24,307 bases of DNA from CAIVAT01 sp964628215 (GCA_964628215.1 CAZVNF010000041.1:1-24307); one strand, 5' to 3'; shown: positions 1 to 8,172, counted from the stretch's first letter. Numbers and translations are program-made. Notes: generated by a model from the sequence alone, not told the origin.

Positions 1-80
1 GAGGTAGCGAGGTAGCGAGGTAGCGAGGTAGCGAAATAGCGAAATAGCGAAATGGTGAAATGGTGAAATGGTGAAAATTT
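1..80. repeat. 8-bp tandem array, gaggtagc / gaaatagc / gaaatggt
   Basis: Nine consecutive 8-bp units are visible: gaggtagc four times, gaaatagc twice, gaaatggt three times, then a decaying unit gaaaattt. The unit changes in blocks along the array instead of randomly. The array runs to within about 5 bp of the next gene's start codon and is cut by the window edge, so its full length is unknown. The same unit family occurs in reverse orientation at 3354-3385. Function unknown. Confidence 0.9.
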
Positions 81-84
81 TGAG

Positions 85-1083
85 ATGAAGCACAGGCAGC
101 GGGTTTTGGTGGTCAGGTTCAGTTCGATTGGGGATATTGTTCTTACCACGGCGGTAGTGCGGTGCCTTAAGAAACAGTTGCGTGGTGCGGAGGTTCATTT
201 TCTTACAAAAACACAAAATGAGGCTGTTCTCACTGCCAATCCCTATATTGACAAGATCTGGTTATATGACCGCAATTTCAGGGACCTCATTCCCCAGCTC
301 AAATCACAGGCGTTTGATTTTATCATCGATCTCCACAATAATTATCGTTCGGCTTATGTAAAGCGTCAGCTAAAGGTTCCCTCAGCGGCTTTTCCAAAAT
401 TGAATGTCAGGAAGTGGCTGGCGGTCAATCTTAAAATAAAAGTGCTGCCCGATATTCATATTGTCGACCGGTATTTTGAGGCGGCAGCACCCCTGAATGT
501 CAAAAATGACGGAAATGGCCTTGACTATTTTATCCCCGGCATTGATGTAGTTGACCTTTCAAGTCTGCCTGAAGGCTATCACCATGGGTATGTGGCAGTG
601 GTTATCGGGGGGAAGCACAACACCAAGATATTCCCACCCGAAAGGGTCGCCGCAGTCTGCAATAAACTATCCAGGCCGGTAATTCTGCTTGGGGGGAAGG
701 AGGACCGGGAACGGGGAGCCAAAATAATAAGCCAGACGGAAACTTTGGTATACAATGCATGCGGCCTGTACAACCTCAACCAGTCAGCCTCGCTCATAAA
801 ACAGGCCACGGCTGTGTTAACTAACGACACCGGGCTGATGCATATCGCCGCAGCATTTAACAAACCCATCGTATCTGTGTGGGGAAATACCATTCCCGAA
901 TTTGGAATGTACCCTTACATGAAAAATAAAGAGACCTCAAATTCCATGATCGCAGAGGTGAAAGGCCTCTCCTGCCGGCCATGCAGTAAACTGGGATTCA
1001 AAGAGTGCCCGAAACAACACTTCAAATGTATGAACGAAATCGAAATCAACCCAATCATTCAATTTTTAAACCATGTTGGCTAG
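85..1083 (+). CDS. Glycosyltransferase family 9 (heptosyltransferase-like)
   Basis: The 332-residue product has the GT9 (ADP-heptose:LPS heptosyltransferase) layout. The N-terminal motif VRFSSIGDIVLTTAV (about residues 10-24) forms the first Rossmann domain. The C-terminal nucleotide-sugar site appears as TNDTGLMHIAAAFNKPIVSVWG (about residues 247-268; read here as TNDTGLMHIAA followed by FNKPIVSVWG). Members move a sugar, typically heptose, onto the inner core of lipopolysaccharide at the cytoplasmic face of the inner membrane. The acceptor cannot be read from sequence. No signal peptide or membrane segment is seen. The ATG is the first after the octamer array and has no clear Shine-Dalgarno. 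The gene precedes tatD on the same strand with a 58-bp gap. Family assignment is confident; the exact sugar is not. Confidence 0.88.
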   Translation: MKHRQRVLVVRFSSIGDIVLTTAVVRCLKKQLRGAEVHFLTKTQNEAVLTANPYIDKIWLYDRNFRDLIPQLKSQAFDFIIDLHNNYRSAYVKRQLKVPSAAFPKLNVRKWLAVNLKIKVLPDIHIVDRYFEAAAPLNVKNDGNGLDYFIPGIDVVDLSSLPEGYHHGYVAVVIGGKHNTKIFPPERVAAVCNKLSRPVILLGGKEDRERGAKIISQTETLVYNACGLYNLNQSASLIKQATAVLTNDTGLMHIAAAFNKPIVSVWGNTIPEFGMYPYMKNKETSNSMIAEVKGLSCRPCSKLGFKECPKQHFKCMNEIEINPIIQFLNHVG

Positions 1084-1088
1084 CTCCT

Positions 1089-1133
1089 CATTCCCATATT
1101 CGTCATTCCCATATTCGTCATTCTGATATTCCC
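1089..1133. repeat. 15-bp tandem repeat between the GT9 and tatD genes
   Basis: Two perfect copies of cattcccatattcgt (1089-1103 and 1104-1118) are followed by a diverged third copy, cattctgatattccc (1119-1133). Each unit can be read as 8+7 bp, so it may be a relative of the octamer arrays elsewhere in the window. It fills most of the 58-bp gap between two co-directional genes. No promoter motif was seen here. Confidence 0.8.
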
Positions 1134-1141
1134 ATCAACCC

Positions 1142-1918
1142 ATGCATTTCACCGACTCCCACACCCACATATACGCCGAAGAGTTCGACCACGACCGCGA
1201 CGACATGATCATGCGTGCCAGGCATCACAACATAACCCACCTGTTTCTCCCTGCAATAGATTCAGCCTACCATGAAAAAATGCTGAACGTATCGGCCCGG
1301 TATCCCCGTTTATGTTACCCCATGATGGGCCTTCACCCAACATCGGTAAAGGAAAACTATGAGGAAGAATTAAACATTGTATCCGGATACCTCGCCAGGC
1401 CTGAATTAAAATTCTATGCCATTGGCGAAGTAGGCCTTGACCTTTACTGGGATAAAACCTTTGAAAAGGAACAACATATAGCATTCAATTATCAGCTTGA
1501 CCTGGCCCTAAAATACGAACTTCCGGTGGTAATCCATACCCGCAACTCAATGGATATGGCGCTGAATATCCTGGAAGAGCGGAATTCCCCTGGTCTCCGG
1601 GGAGTATTTCATTGCTTCAGCGGCAATACAGGGCATGCCGAACGTGCGGTAAAAATGGGATTCCTGCTTGGAATCGGAGGAGTGGTGACCTATAAGAATT
1701 CAGGATTGCAAACGGTAGTTGAACACACGGAACTGGAACATCTCCTGCTCGAAACCGATGCACCCTGGCTCACCCCGGTGCCCCACCGTGGCAAGCGCAA
1801 TGAACCATCTTATATCCCGCTTATCACCGCCAAGATCGCTGAAATTAAATCTGTTTCGGTGGAGGAAGTTGCTTTGGTAACGACCTGGAGTGCGGTGAAG
1901 TTGTTTGGGGTGGGGTAA
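1142..1918 (+). CDS. tatD: TatD family metal-dependent hydrolase (DNase)
   Basis: The 258-residue product is the usual length for TatD. The metal-binding residues of this amidohydrolase-fold family are all visible: HTH at 7-9 (DSHTHIY), Glu96 in GEVGLD, His132 in VIHTRN, His157 in FHCFSGN and Asp206 in LETDAPWLTP. TatD proteins are cytoplasmic magnesium-dependent 3'-5' DNases or phosphoesterases linked to DNA repair and degradation. The true substrate in this organism is unknown. The start at MHFTDSHTHIY fits the family, in which the HxH motif lies within the first ten residues. The stop codon TAA falls inside the first gggtaaac octamer of the downstream array. The last 49 bp of the gene are repeated after the assembly gap. 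Confidence 0.92.
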   Translation: MHFTDSHTHIYAEEFDHDRDDMIMRARHHNITHLFLPAIDSAYHEKMLNVSARYPRLCYPMMGLHPTSVKENYEEELNIVSGYLARPELKFYAIGEVGLDLYWDKTFEKEQHIAFNYQLDLALKYELPVVIHTRNSMDMALNILEERNSPGLRGVFHCFSGNTGHAERAVKMGFLLGIGGVVTYKNSGLQTVVEHTELEHLLLETDAPWLTPVPHRGKRNEPSYIPLITAKIAEIKSVSVEEVALVTTWSAVKLFGVG

Positions 1919-1924
1919 ACGGGT

Positions 1925-2024
1925 NNNNNNNNNNNNNNNNNNNNNNNNNNNNNNNNNNNNNNNNNNNNNNNNNNNNNNNNNNNNNNNNNNNNNNNNNNNN
2001 NNNNNNNNNNNNNNNNNNNNNNNN
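1925..2024. other. Assembly gap (100 N) with unmerged 55-bp overlap
   Basis: The 55 bp before the gap (1870-1924) are identical to the 55 bp after it (2025-2079). An exact overlap of this length is what a de Bruijn assembler with k=55 leaves when two contigs are scaffolded but not merged. No sequence is probably missing. The second copy of the tatD tail (2025-2073) is then an artefact. The break sits at the start of a tandem array, a natural place for assembly to fail, so the array's copy number may be wrong. Confidence 0.9.
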
Positions 2025-2067
2025 TGCTTTGGTAACGACCTGGAGTGCGGTGAAGTTGTTTGGGGTG

Positions 2068-2187
2068 GGGTAAACGGGTGGACGGGTGGACGGGTGGACG
2101 GGTGGACGAGTGGACAGGTGGACAGGGGAACGGGTGAACAAGTAAACAAGTAAACAGGTAAACAGGTAAACGGATAAACGGGTAAAC
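2068..2187. repeat. 8-bp tandem array, gggtggac / aggtaaac / gggtaaac
   Basis: Fifteen consecutive octamers are seen: gggtaaac, gggtggac x4, gagtggac, aggtggac, aggggaac, gggtgaac, aagtaaac x2, aggtaaac x2, ggataaac, gggtaaac. The unit changes stepwise along the array and one strand is strongly purine-rich. The array starts on the tatD stop codon and ends about 80 bp before ansA. The 348-bp stretch 1919-2266 otherwise holds the N gap and about 75 bp with no recognised signal. It is not coding: an 8-bp period shifts frame at every unit. Confidence 0.92.
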
Positions 2188-2266
2188 GGGTTAGTGGAGA
2201 AATGGGGGTTTACGAATCCGGGCCCCATAAATTAAACAGCAACAAGAGTTTCTAACTTGAAGAGAT

Positions 2267-3295
2267 ATGATTGGAAAAACAAGCATCCTTGTAATTTATA
2301 CCGGCGGAACGATTGGAATGGTTCAGGATCCGAAAACGATGACTCTGAAGCCACTGACTTTTGAAATTTTGTACAAGTACCTGCCGGTCCTTGAAAATTT
2401 CAACTGCAATATCGATTTCTACACCTTTGAGCCGCTGCTCGATTCGTCGAACATGAACCCGGCTTTCTGGATTCACCTGGCCAGTGTGATAGAGGAAAAG
2501 TATGAAGAGTATGATGGATTCGTGGTGCTTCATGGTTCTGATACCATGGCCTATACGGCATCTGCCCTGAGCTTTATGCTCGAAAACCTTAACAAACCGG
2601 TCATCTTTACAGGCTCGCAGCTGCCTATCGGCATGGTACGGACAGATGGCCGGGAAAATTTCATCAATTCCATAGAAATAGCGGCAGCCAAGGAAGTGGA
2701 TACCCCGGTTGTTCCGGAAGTAGCGATATGTTTTGAGAACAAACTATACCGGGCCAACCGCACATCCAAGCTGAATGCTGAGAACTTCAAGGCCTTTGTT
2801 TCCGGGAATTATCCCCTGCTGGGTGAAGTCGGCGTTCATATCAAATACAATCACAACCTGATCATGAAGCCCAATTTCAAGAAACTGAGGGTGCTGAAAG
2901 AACTGGATGAAAACATCGCGATCCTGAAATTATTTCCCGGTATTTCTCCAAATGCGGTGGAAGCAATCCTGAACACCAAAGGGCTGAAGGCTGTGATCCT
3001 GGAAACATTCGGTGCCGGCAATGCACCCACCATTCCCTGGTTCCTTGATCAGCTGGAAGCCGCCAGTGCGCGAGGCATCGTGGTTTTCAATGTAACCCAG
3101 TGCAAAGGAGGTTCGGTGGATATGGGGAAATATGAAACCAGTGCCGGACTCGGAAAAATCGGGGTGATCGGGGGTTCTGATATCACTACAGAGTCGGCCG
3201 TAACCAAGCTGATGTACCTCCTGGGATGCGGTTATTCCACCGAAAGTGTGAAACAATTGCTGCAAACTTCACTTCGGGGTGAAATGACTGTTTGA
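2267..3295 (+). CDS. ansA: Type I (cytoplasmic) L-asparaginase
   Basis: The 342-residue product is a standard-length AnsA-type asparaginase, which hydrolyses L-asparagine to aspartate and ammonia. The first active-site loop, YTGGTIGM, lies near residues 11-18, and the second catalytic motif, HGSDTMAYTASALSFML, lies near residues 89-105 with the Thr-Asp pair expected for the family. GSQLPIG near residue 117 is also conserved. There is no signal peptide, which supports a cytoplasmic type I enzyme rather than the periplasmic type II. The gene is bounded by repeat arrays on both sides and is probably its own transcription unit. The ATG start gives a complete N-terminal strand ahead of TGGTIG. Confidence 0.92.
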   Translation: MIGKTSILVIYTGGTIGMVQDPKTMTLKPLTFEILYKYLPVLENFNCNIDFYTFEPLLDSSNMNPAFWIHLASVIEEKYEEYDGFVVLHGSDTMAYTASALSFMLENLNKPVIFTGSQLPIGMVRTDGRENFINSIEIAAAKEVDTPVVPEVAICFENKLYRANRTSKLNAENFKAFVSGNYPLLGEVGVHIKYNHNLIMKPNFKKLRVLKELDENIAILKLFPGISPNAVEAILNTKGLKAVILETFGAGNAPTIPWFLDQLEAASARGIVVFNVTQCKGGSVDMGKYETSAGLGKIGVIGGSDITTESAVTKLMYLLGCGYSTESVKQLLQTSLRGEMTV

Positions 3296-3320
3296 GTTCC
3301 CATTTATTTTAATACCTTTG
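3291..3320 (+). promoter_or_regulatory. Candidate Bacteroidota-type promoter for tRNA-Ser
   Basis: A -7 box tacctttg (3313-3320) fits TAnnTTTG, and tttg at 3291-3294 is a possible -33 element with an 18-bp spacer. Transcription would start near 3327, about 70 bp before the tRNA, and the leader would include the octamers at 3354-3385. The call rests on motif matching only. Confidence 0.45.
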
Positions 3321-3353
3321 CACCCTGAAATTCTAATAGCGATTACTAAGCAC

Positions 3354-3385
3354 CAATTTTCACCATTTCGCTATTTCACTATTTC
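3354..3385 (-). repeat. Short octamer array, same family as the window start, inverted
   Basis: Read on the - strand, the units are gaaatagt, gaaatagc, gaaatggt and gaaaattg. These match the gaaatagc / gaaatggt / gaaaattt series at 33-80 but in the opposite orientation. The two arrays therefore flank the GT9-tatD-ansA segment as a distant inverted pair. It lies just upstream of the tRNA-Ser gene. Confidence 0.8.
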
Positions 3386-3395
3386 ATTTTAACCT

Positions 3396-3483
3396 GGAGA
3401 GGTGTCCGAGTGGTCGAAGGAGCACGCCTGGAAAGTGTGTGTACGCCAAAAGTGTACCCTGGGTTCGAATCCCAGTCTCTCCG
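3396..3483 (+). tRNA. tRNA-Ser(GGA)
   Basis: An 88-nt cloverleaf with a long variable arm, as expected for serine tRNA. The acceptor stem is ggagagg (3396-3402) with tctctcc (3476-3482), and the discriminator base is G (3483). The anticodon stem cacgc/gtgtg holds the loop ctggaaa with anticodon GGA at 3430-3432, reading UCC and UCU. The T arm is ctggg-ttcgaat-cccag (3459-3475). The 3' CCA is not encoded. A strong terminator follows ten bases later. Confidence 0.96.
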
Positions 3484-3492
3484 CAAAAAGTA

Positions 3493-3537
3493 AAAAAGGC
3501 GTTGTAATTTAATCAATTACGACGCCTTTTTGTTTTT
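3493..3537 (+). terminator. Rho-independent terminator after tRNA-Ser
   Basis: A 17-bp stem (3493-3509 with 3515-3531, one G-T pair) encloses the 5-base loop taatc and is followed by a T-rich run to 3537. The stem begins with AAAAA and ends with TTTTT, so it could also work on the other strand. It isolates the tRNA from the following gene. Confidence 0.9.
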
Positions 3538-3558
3538 CCCCCTGATTTCAAAAAAGAC

Positions 3559-3566
3559 TATCTTTG
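3559..3566 (+). promoter_or_regulatory. Candidate -7 box for the beta-propeller gene
   Basis: The sequence tatctttg is an exact TAnnTTTG match placed 16 bp before the ATG at 3583, giving a leader of only about 10 nt. The -33 side is less clear: the nearest tttg (3529-3532) is too far upstream, so the -33 element is unassigned. Confidence 0.5.
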
Positions 3567-3582
3567 TGTGTTAGCACGTTTT

Positions 3583-5871
3583 ATGAAAGGAAAACTGCTT
3601 TTCATCGTCCTTTTTTTCAATTTCACATTTGCCCAGGCTCAATGGAGACAAACCCAGGGCCCTTCGGGAGGCACCATCCATTCTGTGGCGATCAGCGGCA
3701 CCAATGTGTTTGCAGGAACATCAGCCGGGGTATTTTTTACTGCTGACAAAGGGTTGACCTGGATCCTGCTTAACAATGGAATTCCTGAGGTACCGGTTTA
3801 TTCCATTGCGGTGAACGGGTTGACCATTCTTGCAGGTACTTATGGAAATGGCCTATACAGGTCGGCTGATGGTGGCGCCACCTGGGCGCTCTCCGGCAAT
3901 GGAATAACCAACCAGAACATCCGATGCCTGGCATATTGCGGTACTCTTCTCCTGGCAGGAACCGATGCAGGTTTGTTTATCTCATCCAACAATGCCGCCA
4001 CCTGGAATAAAACAGGCAACGGAATGGGAAATCAAAAGATATATGCCCTGGCCGTGGATGGAGAATCGGTGTATGCAGGGACGTATGGTGCCGGGGTTTT
4101 CTATTCTGCAGATGCCGGAACCTCCTGGAACTCCGTGAATACCGGCCTGACCAGCCAGAACATCCTGGCAATTTCAGTTTTAAACAATATAGTTTTCGCC
4201 GGAACCGATGGCAGCAGCGTATTCAGACTGTCGGGCAACTCATGGACTGCTGCGGGTAATGGAATGCCAGGACAAGCCATTGTAAACGCGTTGAATACTG
4301 ACGGAAGCGGCATCTATGCCGGAACCGGCGGACACGGGATTTTCCTTTCCAATGACGCCGGAAATACCTGGACTCCGGTTAATCAACACCTTACCAATCC
4401 TGTTATCAACTGTTTAACCGCTACACCTGCAACAGTTTTCTCAGGAACCCAGGGAGGAGGGTTGTTTTACACAACAGACCAGGGTGAAAACTGGATGGCA
4501 GCAAGCCAGGGAGTAATCAATACCCGGATCAGGTCATTGCTGATAAGTGGTACCGGTTTGTATGCGGGCACCTGGGGCAACGGAACAAGTTATTCAAGCG
4601 GGAATGGCTATAACTGGCTTTCCATGAACAATGGCCTCACCTCTCCGTATATTTCCGACATCCGTGAAACCGGGAACCTGCTTTTTGCCGGTACCATGGG
4701 ATCGGGAGTATTCATTTCAGGAGATAATGCCAATACATGGAGTGCACGCAACACCGGGTTAAGCAATCCATATGTCACCTGCATACTTATTGAAGGCGGT
4801 AACCTCTTTGCCGGAACCCTCGGAGGAGGTGTGTTTATCTCCGCGGATACCGGAAAACACTGGTCGGCGGTGAATAACGGACTGACCAGTCTCAACATTA
4901 CCACACTTGCCGGGTCTGCAGGAAGGATATATTCAGGTACCCCCGATGATGGCATCTTTGCTTCCACTGATAACGGGACCACCTGGCAGCAAAGCAACAC
5001 CGGGCTGAACTGTTCACAGGTCAACACCATACACATCAACGGACAGGAGCTGTTTGCAGGTACCGTCAACGGAATTTATCATTCCACGGATCAGGGGCTG
5101 ACGTGGAACCTGTTGAATGACGGATTACCTGCGTATGATGTGCATTCAGTGGCTTTTTGCCTGGAATCCATTTTTGCTGCTACGGATGGACACGGGATTT
5201 TCTTTTTAGAAAACCGCAACACTCCATGGAGAAAACTAAACGACGGACTGTCAGATACATCCGTAAATGTACTTGCCATCAACAATATGAGTATTTTCGC
5301 CGGAACCCGTGATAAAGGAGTATGGATGAGCGCATTGTCCGACATCTTCACCCTGAAAACAAATCCAGACACACTGATTCTGGAAAAGGATGCCGGCAAT
5401 TCATCGGCACTAATGGTTGAGACCAGCGTTGAATGGACACTCCAGGGATTTGTCCCTGACTGGCTTGCTGTGAATAAAAGAAGCGGGACAGGTAACGACT
5501 CCCTGGTATTTCAGACACTGAAGACCAATACCAATTCCGATCGGCGGGATGCGGTGTTCTACCTCTTCTCTCCAAAGGCAAAAACGGTCGCTTTTACGGT
5601 TTCGCAAAAAGGGGAAACAAATTATATTTCAGAAAACGAACAGAATGGTTTACAAGTATTTCCAAATCCTGCGACAATAATAATCAATATTAAATCGCCC
5701 TTCCCGGTTGAAAAAATAGGGATTTATAACCTTCCGGGAGTACTTTTGAAAGAACTTCACCCGGGAGCATCGGAATTCAGGATGAACTTATCTGGCATTG
5801 AGGGTGGGTACTACTATCTTCAAGTGCACCTGCAGAATGGAATAATTACCCGTAAAATTGTAATATTGTAA
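3583..5871 (+). CDS. Secreted 14-repeat beta-propeller protein with BACON-like and T9SS sorting domains
   Basis: From the ATG at 3583 the product has 762 residues. A GTG five codons earlier (3568) is possible, but the ATG puts a classical signal peptide (MKGKLLFIVLFFNFTFAQA) at the N-terminus. Residues about 40-590 are a tandem repeat of about 40 residues with the core (F/Y)AGT..GVF.S.D.G.TW...N.GL. I count 14 AGT-type units, which would suit two seven-bladed propellers of the BNR/Ycf48-like class. A BACON-like domain follows (about 590-680, ending in FTVSQKGE). The last 75 residues are a type A T9SS sorting domain: LQVFPNPA...IYNLPG...GGYYYLQV...TRKIVIL. The protein should be exported by Sec, cross the outer membrane by T9SS and sit on the surface or be released. 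The ligand is unknown. Confidence 0.85.
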   Translation: MKGKLLFIVLFFNFTFAQAQWRQTQGPSGGTIHSVAISGTNVFAGTSAGVFFTADKGLTWILLNNGIPEVPVYSIAVNGLTILAGTYGNGLYRSADGGATWALSGNGITNQNIRCLAYCGTLLLAGTDAGLFISSNNAATWNKTGNGMGNQKIYALAVDGESVYAGTYGAGVFYSADAGTSWNSVNTGLTSQNILAISVLNNIVFAGTDGSSVFRLSGNSWTAAGNGMPGQAIVNALNTDGSGIYAGTGGHGIFLSNDAGNTWTPVNQHLTNPVINCLTATPATVFSGTQGGGLFYTTDQGENWMAASQGVINTRIRSLLISGTGLYAGTWGNGTSYSSGNGYNWLSMNNGLTSPYISDIRETGNLLFAGTMGSGVFISGDNANTWSARNTGLSNPYVTCILIEGGNLFAGTLGGGVFISADTGKHWSAVNNGLTSLNITTLAGSAGRIYSGTPDDGIFASTDNGTTWQQSNTGLNCSQVNTIHINGQELFAGTVNGIYHSTDQGLTWNLLNDGLPAYDVHSVAFCLESIFAATDGHGIFFLENRNTPWRKLNDGLSDTSVNVLAINNMSIFAGTRDKGVWMSALSDIFTLKTNPDTLILEKDAGNSSALMVETSVEWTLQGFVPDWLAVNKRSGTGNDSLVFQTLKTNTNSDRRDAVFYLFSPKAKTVAFTVSQKGETNYISENEQNGLQVFPNPATIIINIKSPFPVEKIGIYNLPGVLLKELHPGASEFRMNLSGIEGGYYYLQVHLQNGIITRKIVIL

Positions 5872-5902
5872 CTGTGTTAGTTCCTGCAATAACCCTTGTC
5901 AA

Positions 5903-8172
5903 ATGAACCATCAAAATAAATTCAGTTCTTACCTGGTTTTTATCCTGATAGGACTATCTATTCATCCGGTTTTTGCCCAGAGTTTCAAAGCTGTGGACGA
6001 CACCATCGACCTGGTACCCGGATTTTCAAAAACAGTCAACCTGCTGTCCAACGATCTCATCCCTTCCGGCGATTCGATCAGGGTAACGGGAGGTCTTGGC
6101 GCTGGCAGCGGTGCTGTGATTTCAACCTGGCATTACCAGGGAATTTTCACCTACCTGGCTCCGAACCGGGGCATCGGGAACATCCTCATCGGGAATTATA
6201 CCCTGATTAACGTTTCCTCTTCTCAATCCTCAGTTGCCCGTTTGATTTTCAGAATACGGGACAAAAGTTACGATACGCTGAAAATCAATGATGTAGAGGC
6301 CATGTTTACCGTGTCGGGGCTGCATTTCTTTTTACCGTTTAACAACGATGCACAACCATACTTTTTCGTTCCAAAGGGTTCTAACAGGGGAACCATGTTC
6401 AACAACAGTTTCTGGATCGGGGGTTTGGATGAAAACGACAGTTTGCACCTTGCAGCAGAGCGCTACCGCCAGGGCAACTTGGGTTATGCCGGGCTCAACC
6501 CCGATTTTTATGCCGGACCTGTAATGGATACCATAAACTACTCCATTTACCAGGATACCGTGTGGAACTATATATGGAATTTGAAGAAAACAGACATCGA
6601 CTATCACAAACAACACTGGAACGAGGTGGGGTATTCTCCCATTCACGACATCCTGACCTGGCCGGGAAATGGCAATGTTTCACTGGGTCAGGCCGGCAAA
6701 CTGGCACCTTTTCATGATGCAAACGGCGACGGGATTTATAATCCGTTCGCAGGCGACTGCCCGTCGATAAGGGGTGACCAGTCATTGTTTTTCATATTTA
6801 ATGATGACAGGGGAAAGCACCTGGAATCGAAGGGTGAAAAGCTAAGGATTGAAATACACGGAATGGCGTATGCATATAATATGCCGGGAGATTCGGCTTT
6901 CAGCAAAACCGTGTTTTTAAACTACAAGATTTACAACCGGTCATTGCATGCCTATCACAATGTTTATATGGGCTCTTTTACCGATCTTGAAATAGGTTTC
7001 GCCCGGGATGACTATATTCAGTGTGACGTAGGGCGGGGAAGCATCATCGGGTACAACGGGAAACCTATTGATGGCAGTGGCCAGGAATGGGCATACGGGG
7101 CTCATCCTCCGGCTCAGTCAGTAACCTTTTTGGCAGGCCCCCGGATGGAGCCGGCAGGGGCTGACCGGCCCAGGTACGACAATTCGGGGCACCCGATTTG
7201 CAACGAAAGTGTGAACGGCACCGGATTCGGGGATGGCATTGCAGATAACGAACGGCTTGGACTGAGCACATTTCTGAATCATTCAAATTACACCTCTGCT
7301 CCACTGTACAAACATCAGCCTGCCATTGCCTCAGAGTATTATAATTCCATGCAGGCAATCTGGCTCGACGGCACGCGTATGGTTTACGGAGGCAATGGTC
7401 ATATGGGTTATGGTGGTTACGGACCAGAAGCAGCGTTTATGTTCCCGGGAGAGTCAGACACCCTCAACTGGGGGTGCGGGTGCCAGCTACCCAACGGGCC
7501 TGTCAACTGGACTGAGGAAACCGCCATGAACCTGCCTTTCGATATTTCCGCCAGTGGCTCCTCAGGTCCGTTCATGTTTCGTCCGGGTGAAATGCAGGAA
7601 CTGGATATCGCCTTCGTATGGGCCCGTGATTACACCGGAAGTGATACGCTTCCTTCGGTTGCAAAGCTTCGGAACATGATCGATACGGTTAGGAAAGCAT
7701 TTCTGACGAACACCCTTCCGGGCGGTGGGTCTTTCCTGGGATCGCGGGAACAAACCACACGCGCAGGTTCAATGTGCAGGATGTATCCGAATCCGGCAAC
7801 ATCGCACGTCAACATAGATTTTGGTTCACCTTTGAAAGAAAAGACCCGCCTTGAGGTTTTCAATTCTGCCGGAGTATCAGTAAAGAGTTATCTCCTTCAA
7901 AAAGGTTCAGCCAGCACGACAATAGAAATCTCAGGATTTCNNNNNNNNNNNNNNNNNNNNNNNNNNNNNNNNNNNNNNNNNNNNNNNNNNNNNNNNNNNN
8001 NNNNNNNNNNNNNNNNNNNNNNNNNNNNNNNNNNNNNNNNAGTTATCTCCTTCAAAAAGGTTCAGCCAGCACGACAATAGAAATCTCAGGATTTCCTTCA
8101 GGATTGTATCTTCTCAACTTCTCTTCAAGTGAAATGCAGTTCACAAAGCAACTTTCTGTGTCGGGTCATTGA
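5903..8172 (+). CDS. Large T9SS-secreted protein, function unknown
   Basis: The N-terminus is a signal peptide ending PVFAQ. It is followed by a segment (AVDDTIDLVPGFSKTVNLLSN, split here as AVDDTIDLVPGF and SKTVNLLSNDL) like the first strands of cadherin-like or tandem-95 Ig repeats. The middle has a calcium-loop-like stretch, DANGDGIYNPFAGDCP, followed by IRGDQSLFFIFND, a pattern common in large Bacteroidota surface proteins. The C-terminus is a T9SS type A domain starting MYPNPATS. The gene is split by an N gap, but removing the gap and the duplicated 55 bp (8041-8095) joins the frame as ISGF-PSGLYLLNF...LSVSGH and gives 704 residues with a stop at 8170-8172. Read straight through the Ns, it ends falsely at 8080. 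The true 3' end overlaps the converging gene by 7 bp. It starts 31 bp after the propeller gene, so the two may be co-transcribed. Confidence 0.8.
7941..8040. other. Assembly gap (100 N) with unmerged 55-bp overlap
   Basis: Positions 7886-7940 and 8041-8095 are identical over 55 bp, the same length as at the first gap. Collapsing one copy restores a continuous reading frame through the T9SS sorting domain. This is strong support that the Ns stand for nothing. Confidence 0.92.

Noticed and set aside
2068..2187. CRISPR array
   Set aside because: The units are 8 bp, contiguous and without unique spacers, and no cas genes are present.
1700..2228. Open frames on both strands reading through the octamer array, proline/threonine-rich or glycine-rich
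   Set aside because: They cross the N gap and the tandem array, overlap tatD antisense, have no start signal and consist of repeat translation. An 8-bp period gives such low-complexity peptides in every frame.
8041..8080. C-terminus of the second T9SS gene as read directly through the gap (ending at 8080)
   Set aside because: It is out of frame because of the 100-N placeholder and the duplicated 55 bp. The corrected frame continues the sorting domain to 8172.
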